Notes under the pieces: model-generated | Told to the model about the DNA's origin: nothing | Seen by the model: only the letters and a program-made list of their open reading frames with translations | The model's database searches: none | Origin: Streptomyces rhizoryzae | GTDB taxonomy: Bacteria > Actinomycetota > Actinomycetes > Streptomycetales > Streptomycetaceae | Length of the DNA stretch: 64,000 nucleotides | Direction of reading: 5' to 3' | NCBI RefSeq assembly: GCF_023155275.1 | Contig: NZ_JALMUV010000035.1 | Location: 1-64,000, forward strand | Shown here: one piece after another, positions 61,561 to 64,000 of the stretch | Layout: each line of letters begins with the position of its first letter | How positions within the stretch are numbered: position 1 is the stretch's first letter | Program-made: the position numbers and the translations under genes

Positions 61561-62796
61561 ATGCCCGCAGATCTCGCCGTCATCGGACTCGGTCACCTGG
61601 GTCTGCCCCTCGCCCAGGCCGCCACCGCCGCCGGCCTCACCACCATCGGCTACGATCCCGACCCCCGCGCGGCCGCCCTGCCCGGCACCGGCGGCCCGCT
61701 GTCCGCCACGGAGTTGCGCCGGCTGCTCGCGGCCGGCTTCCGCACCACCGCCGACCCCGCCGCCCTGGGCCGGGTCCGCACGGCCGTCCTGTGCGCCCCC
61801 ACCCCGCTCGGCGAGGACCGCGCCCTGGACCTGTCCGCACTCGCCGAGGCCGCCCGCACCCTGGCCGCCCGGCTCCGCCCGCACACCACCGTCATCCTCG
61901 AATCGGCCGGCTACCCGGGCACCACCGAGGAGTTCCTCCGCCCGCTCCTGGAAGCCGGCTCCGGCCTCACCGCGGGCCGCGACTTCCACCTCGCCTGCTC
62001 CCCCGCCCGCCACGACCCCGGCAACCGCACCCACCGCTACCGCAACACCCCCAAGGTCATCGGCGGCCTCACCCCCGCGTGCACCGAGGCCGCCGCGGCC
62101 TTCTACGGCCGGCTCACCGACAAGGTCGTACGCGCCCGCGGCCCCCGCGAGGCCGAGACCGCCAACCTCCTGGAGACCAACTACCGCCACATCAACATCG
62201 CCCTGATGAACGAGATGGCGGTCTACTGCCACGAGATCGGCGTCGACCTCTGGGACGTCATCCGCTGCGCCGAGACCAAACCGTTCGGCTTCCAGTCCTT
62301 CCGCCCCGGCCCCGGCGTCGGCGGCCACGCCGCCCCGCTCGACCCCAACCGCCGCGCCCCGCAAGGCGGTTCACTGCGCATGGTGGAACTCGCCCAGGAC
62401 ATCAACGACCGGATGCCGGCCTATGTCCTCCAGCGCTGCACCACCCTGCTCAACGAACACGGCAAGTCCGCCCGCGGCGCCCGGGTGCTGCTGCTCGGCA
62501 TCACCTACAAGCCCGACCTCGCCGACCTCACCGGCACCCCGGCCCGCGAGGTCGCCGCCCGCCTGCGCCAGCTGGGCGCCCACCTCACCTACCACGACCC
62601 CTACGTCCCCCGCTGGGAGGTCGCCGGCCGCCCCGTCCCCCGCGCCGACTCCCTCTACGACGCCGCCTCCGCCGCCGACCTCACGGTCCTCCTCCAGCCC
62701 CACCGCACCTACGACCTCCAGGGCCTGGCCGTCAAGGCCCAACTCCTCCTCGACACCCAGGGCACCACCCCCACCGGCGCCGCCCACCGCCTGTAA
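61561..62796 (+). CDS. Nucleotide-sugar dehydrogenase homologue lacking catalytic residues
   Basis: A 411-residue protein with all three domains of the UDP-ManNAc/UDP-glucose dehydrogenase family: LAVIGLGHLGLPLAQA binds NAD, KPFGFQSFRPGPGVGGH is the central signature, and the C-terminal GITYKPDLADLTGTPAREV binds UDP. However, the cysteine of the GGHC motif is Ala (GGHAAPLDP), and the catalytic lysine of the AExxKLxEN segment is Asn (AETANLLET). Also, PER is PAR. Two-step oxidation of a sugar alcohol through a thiohemiacetal should not be possible. It may be a binding protein or have a changed reaction. ATG chosen directly at the Rossmann start. Confidence 0.8.
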   Translation: MPADLAVIGLGHLGLPLAQAATAAGLTTIGYDPDPRAAALPGTGGPLSATELRRLLAAGFRTTADPAALGRVRTAVLCAPTPLGEDRALDLSALAEAARTLAARLRPHTTVILESAGYPGTTEEFLRPLLEAGSGLTAGRDFHLACSPARHDPGNRTHRYRNTPKVIGGLTPACTEAAAAFYGRLTDKVVRARGPREAETANLLETNYRHINIALMNEMAVYCHEIGVDLWDVIRCAETKPFGFQSFRPGPGVGGHAAPLDPNRRAPQGGSLRMVELAQDINDRMPAYVLQRCTTLLNEHGKSARGARVLLLGITYKPDLADLTGTPAREVAARLRQLGAHLTYHDPYVPRWEVAGRPVPRADSLYDAASAADLTVLLQPHRTYDLQGLAVKAQLLLDTQGTTPTGAAHRL

Positions 62797-62802
62797 CACG
62801 CC

Positions 62803-62829
62803 GAAGAGCCCGGCACGGCCGGGCTCTTC
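62803..62829. terminator. Bidirectional hairpin terminator
   Basis: GAAGAGCCCGGC and GCCGGGCTCTTC form a perfect 12-bp stem with a 3-base loop, six bases beyond the dehydrogenase stop and between two convergent genes. Confidence 0.85.
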
Positions 62830-62915
62830 TCACGGGAGGGGGCGGGGCCGGAGGGGTGGTGGCCCGGACGTCAAGCGAAGCAGTCCGGACCACCGCCCCG
62901 GCCGACAACGTGCGG

Positions 62916-64000
62916 CTACCGCCCGGGGGCCACCGTGACCTCCACCCGCTGGAACTCCTTCAGCTCCGAGTACCCCGTGGTGGCCATCGCCCGCCGCAGC
63001 GCCCCGAAGAAGTTCATCGTCCCGTCCGGCGTCGTCGAGGGACCGCACAGGATCTCCTCGGTCGTGCCGACCGCACCGAGGTCCACCCGCTTGCCGCGCG
63101 GCACGTCCTGATGGACCGCCTCCATGCCCCAGTGGTGGCCGCGGCCCGGTGCGTCCGTCGCGCGCGCCAGCGGCGAGCCCATCATCACCGCGTCGGCACC
63201 GCAGGCGATCGCCTTCGGCAGGTCGCCGGAGTACCCGACCCCGCCGTCCGCGATGACGTGCACGTACCGGCCGCCGGACTCGTCCATGTAGTCCCGGCGG
63301 GCGGCGGCGACATCGGCCACCGCGGTCGCCATCGGGACCTGGATGCCCAGCACGTTGCGCGTGGTGTGGGCGGCACCGCCGCCGAAGCCGACGAGCACAC
63401 CGGCCGCGCCGGTCCGCATCAGGTGCAGCGCCGCGGTGTACGTGGCGCAGCCGCCGACGATCACCGGCACGTCGAGCTCGTAGATGAACTGCTTGAGGTT
63501 CAGCGGCTCGGCGGCGCTGGAGACGTGCTCGGCGGAGACCGTCGTCCCGCGGATCACGAAGATGTCCACCCCGGCGTCCACGACCGCCTTGGAGAACTGC
63601 GCGGTGCGCTGCGGGGAGAGCGCCGCGGCGGTCACCACACCGGCGTCGCGCACCTCCTTGAGACGCTGCCCGATCAGCTCCTCCTTGATCGGCGCCGCGT
63701 AGATCTCCTGGAGCCGCTTGGTGGCCGTCGCACCGTCCAGCTCGGCGATCTCCGCCAGCAGCGGCTCGGGGTCCTCGTAGCGGGTCCACAGCCCTTCGAG
63801 GTTGAGCACGCCGAGGCCGCCCAGCTCACCGATGCGGATCGCGGTCTTCGGTGAGACCACCGAGTCCATCGGCGCCGCCAGGAACGGCAGCTCGAAGCGG
63901 TAGGCGTCGATCTGCCAGGCGATCGAGACCTCCTTCGGGTCACGGGTGCGCCGACTGGGTACCACGGCGATGTCGTCGAACGCGTATGCCCGGCGGCCGC
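62916..64000 (-). CDS. guaB3: GuaB3-family IMP dehydrogenase-related protein (5' end outside window)
   Basis: The C-terminal 360 residues of an IMP dehydrogenase-like TIM barrel without CBS domains, as in actinobacterial GuaB3 (about 374 aa). PFLAAPMDSVVSPKTA, FVIRGTTVSAEHV, VHVIADGGVGYSGDLPKAIA and DAVMMGSPLARA are conserved. The frame continues to the window edge (GRRAYAFDDIAVVPS...), so only about 13 N-terminal residues are missing. Role: purine metabolism, possibly GMP reductase-like; the exact reaction of GuaB3 differs between lineages. In S. coelicolor guaB3 also lies near glpD and Ser/Thr kinase genes (from memory). Confidence 0.9.
   Translation of the reverse strand, partial: GRRAYAFDDIAVVPSRRTRDPKEVSIAWQIDAYRFELPFLAAPMDSVVSPKTAIRIGELGGLGVLNLEGLWTRYEDPEPLLAEIAELDGATATKRLQEIYAAPIKEELIGQRLKEVRDAGVVTAAALSPQRTAQFSKAVVDAGVDIFVIRGTTVSAEHVSSAAEPLNLKQFIYELDVPVIVGGCATYTAALHLMRTGAAGVLVGFGGGAAHTTRNVLGIQVPMATAVADVAAARRDYMDESGGRYVHVIADGGVGYSGDLPKAIACGADAVMMGSPLARATDAPGRGHHWGMEAVHQDVPRGKRVDLGAVGTTEEILCGPSTTPDGTMNFFGALRRAMATTGYSELKEFQRVEVTVAPGR

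Overview
This is high-GC actinobacterial DNA and almost certainly Streptomyces or a close relative. The third codon positions are strongly GC-biased. GTG starts and 4-base ATGA/GTGA overlaps are common, there are XRE/DUF6879-type accessory genes, and an afsR-afsS-afsK secondary-metabolism regulatory locus is present. No rRNA, tRNA, CRISPR array, insertion sequence or polyketide/NRPS genes were seen.

Layout. 0-9 kb: an APC permease, an aldehyde dehydrogenase/amidohydrolase pair, a perfect parS-like site, two luciferase-like (LLM) oxidoreductases and an SDR. 9-13.7 kb: a compact accessory block (two XRE regulators, a GNAT acetyltransferase, a DUF6879 protein and small proteins). 13.7-15 kb: an amidohydrolase. 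15.4-19.4 kb: afsR, afsS and a second, secreted peptide gene sharing the AfsS DNHxP repeat. 19.6-28.4 kb: CoA ligases, an LLM enzyme, a LysE exporter, a DUF4232 lipoprotein, and an SCP-x thiolase/DUF35/crotonase operon. 28.4-33.9 kb: two envelope proteins, afsK and a TetR regulator. 34-48.9 kb: acyl-CoA dehydrogenase, a second SCP-x/DUF35 set, NDP-forming acyl-CoA synthetase, crotonase, an ECF sigma pair, flavin reductase, MFS, ADH, SDR and cyclase. 49-54 kb: an ATPase-type anti-sigma protein, a paired acyl-CoA dehydrogenase operon and another CoA ligase. 54-64 kb: a pseudokinase, an active Ser/Thr kinase, a serine hydrolase, glpD, a degenerate nucleotide-sugar dehydrogenase and guaB3 (cut by the window end).

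How it fits together. The main discovery is a shared 15-bp palindrome, CTGACG-N3-CGTCAG, found fifteen times at promoters across 46 kb. Nearly every site precedes a gene for CoA-dependent catabolism: CoA ligases, acyl-CoA dehydrogenases, SCP-x thiolase/aldolase, DUF35, LLM oxidoreductases, flavin reductase, SDR, cyclase or amidohydrolase. Together these genes look like one TetR-type regulon for degrading a branched or cyclic, steroid- or terpenoid-like lipid. The substrate is unknown, and no ring-cleavage enzymes are in the window. The regulon is interleaved with the afsR/afsS/afsK locus, and the TetR gene next to afsK has a degenerate copy of the palindrome over its own start codon.

All calls come from reading the sequence and from memory of protein families. 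No database search was run.
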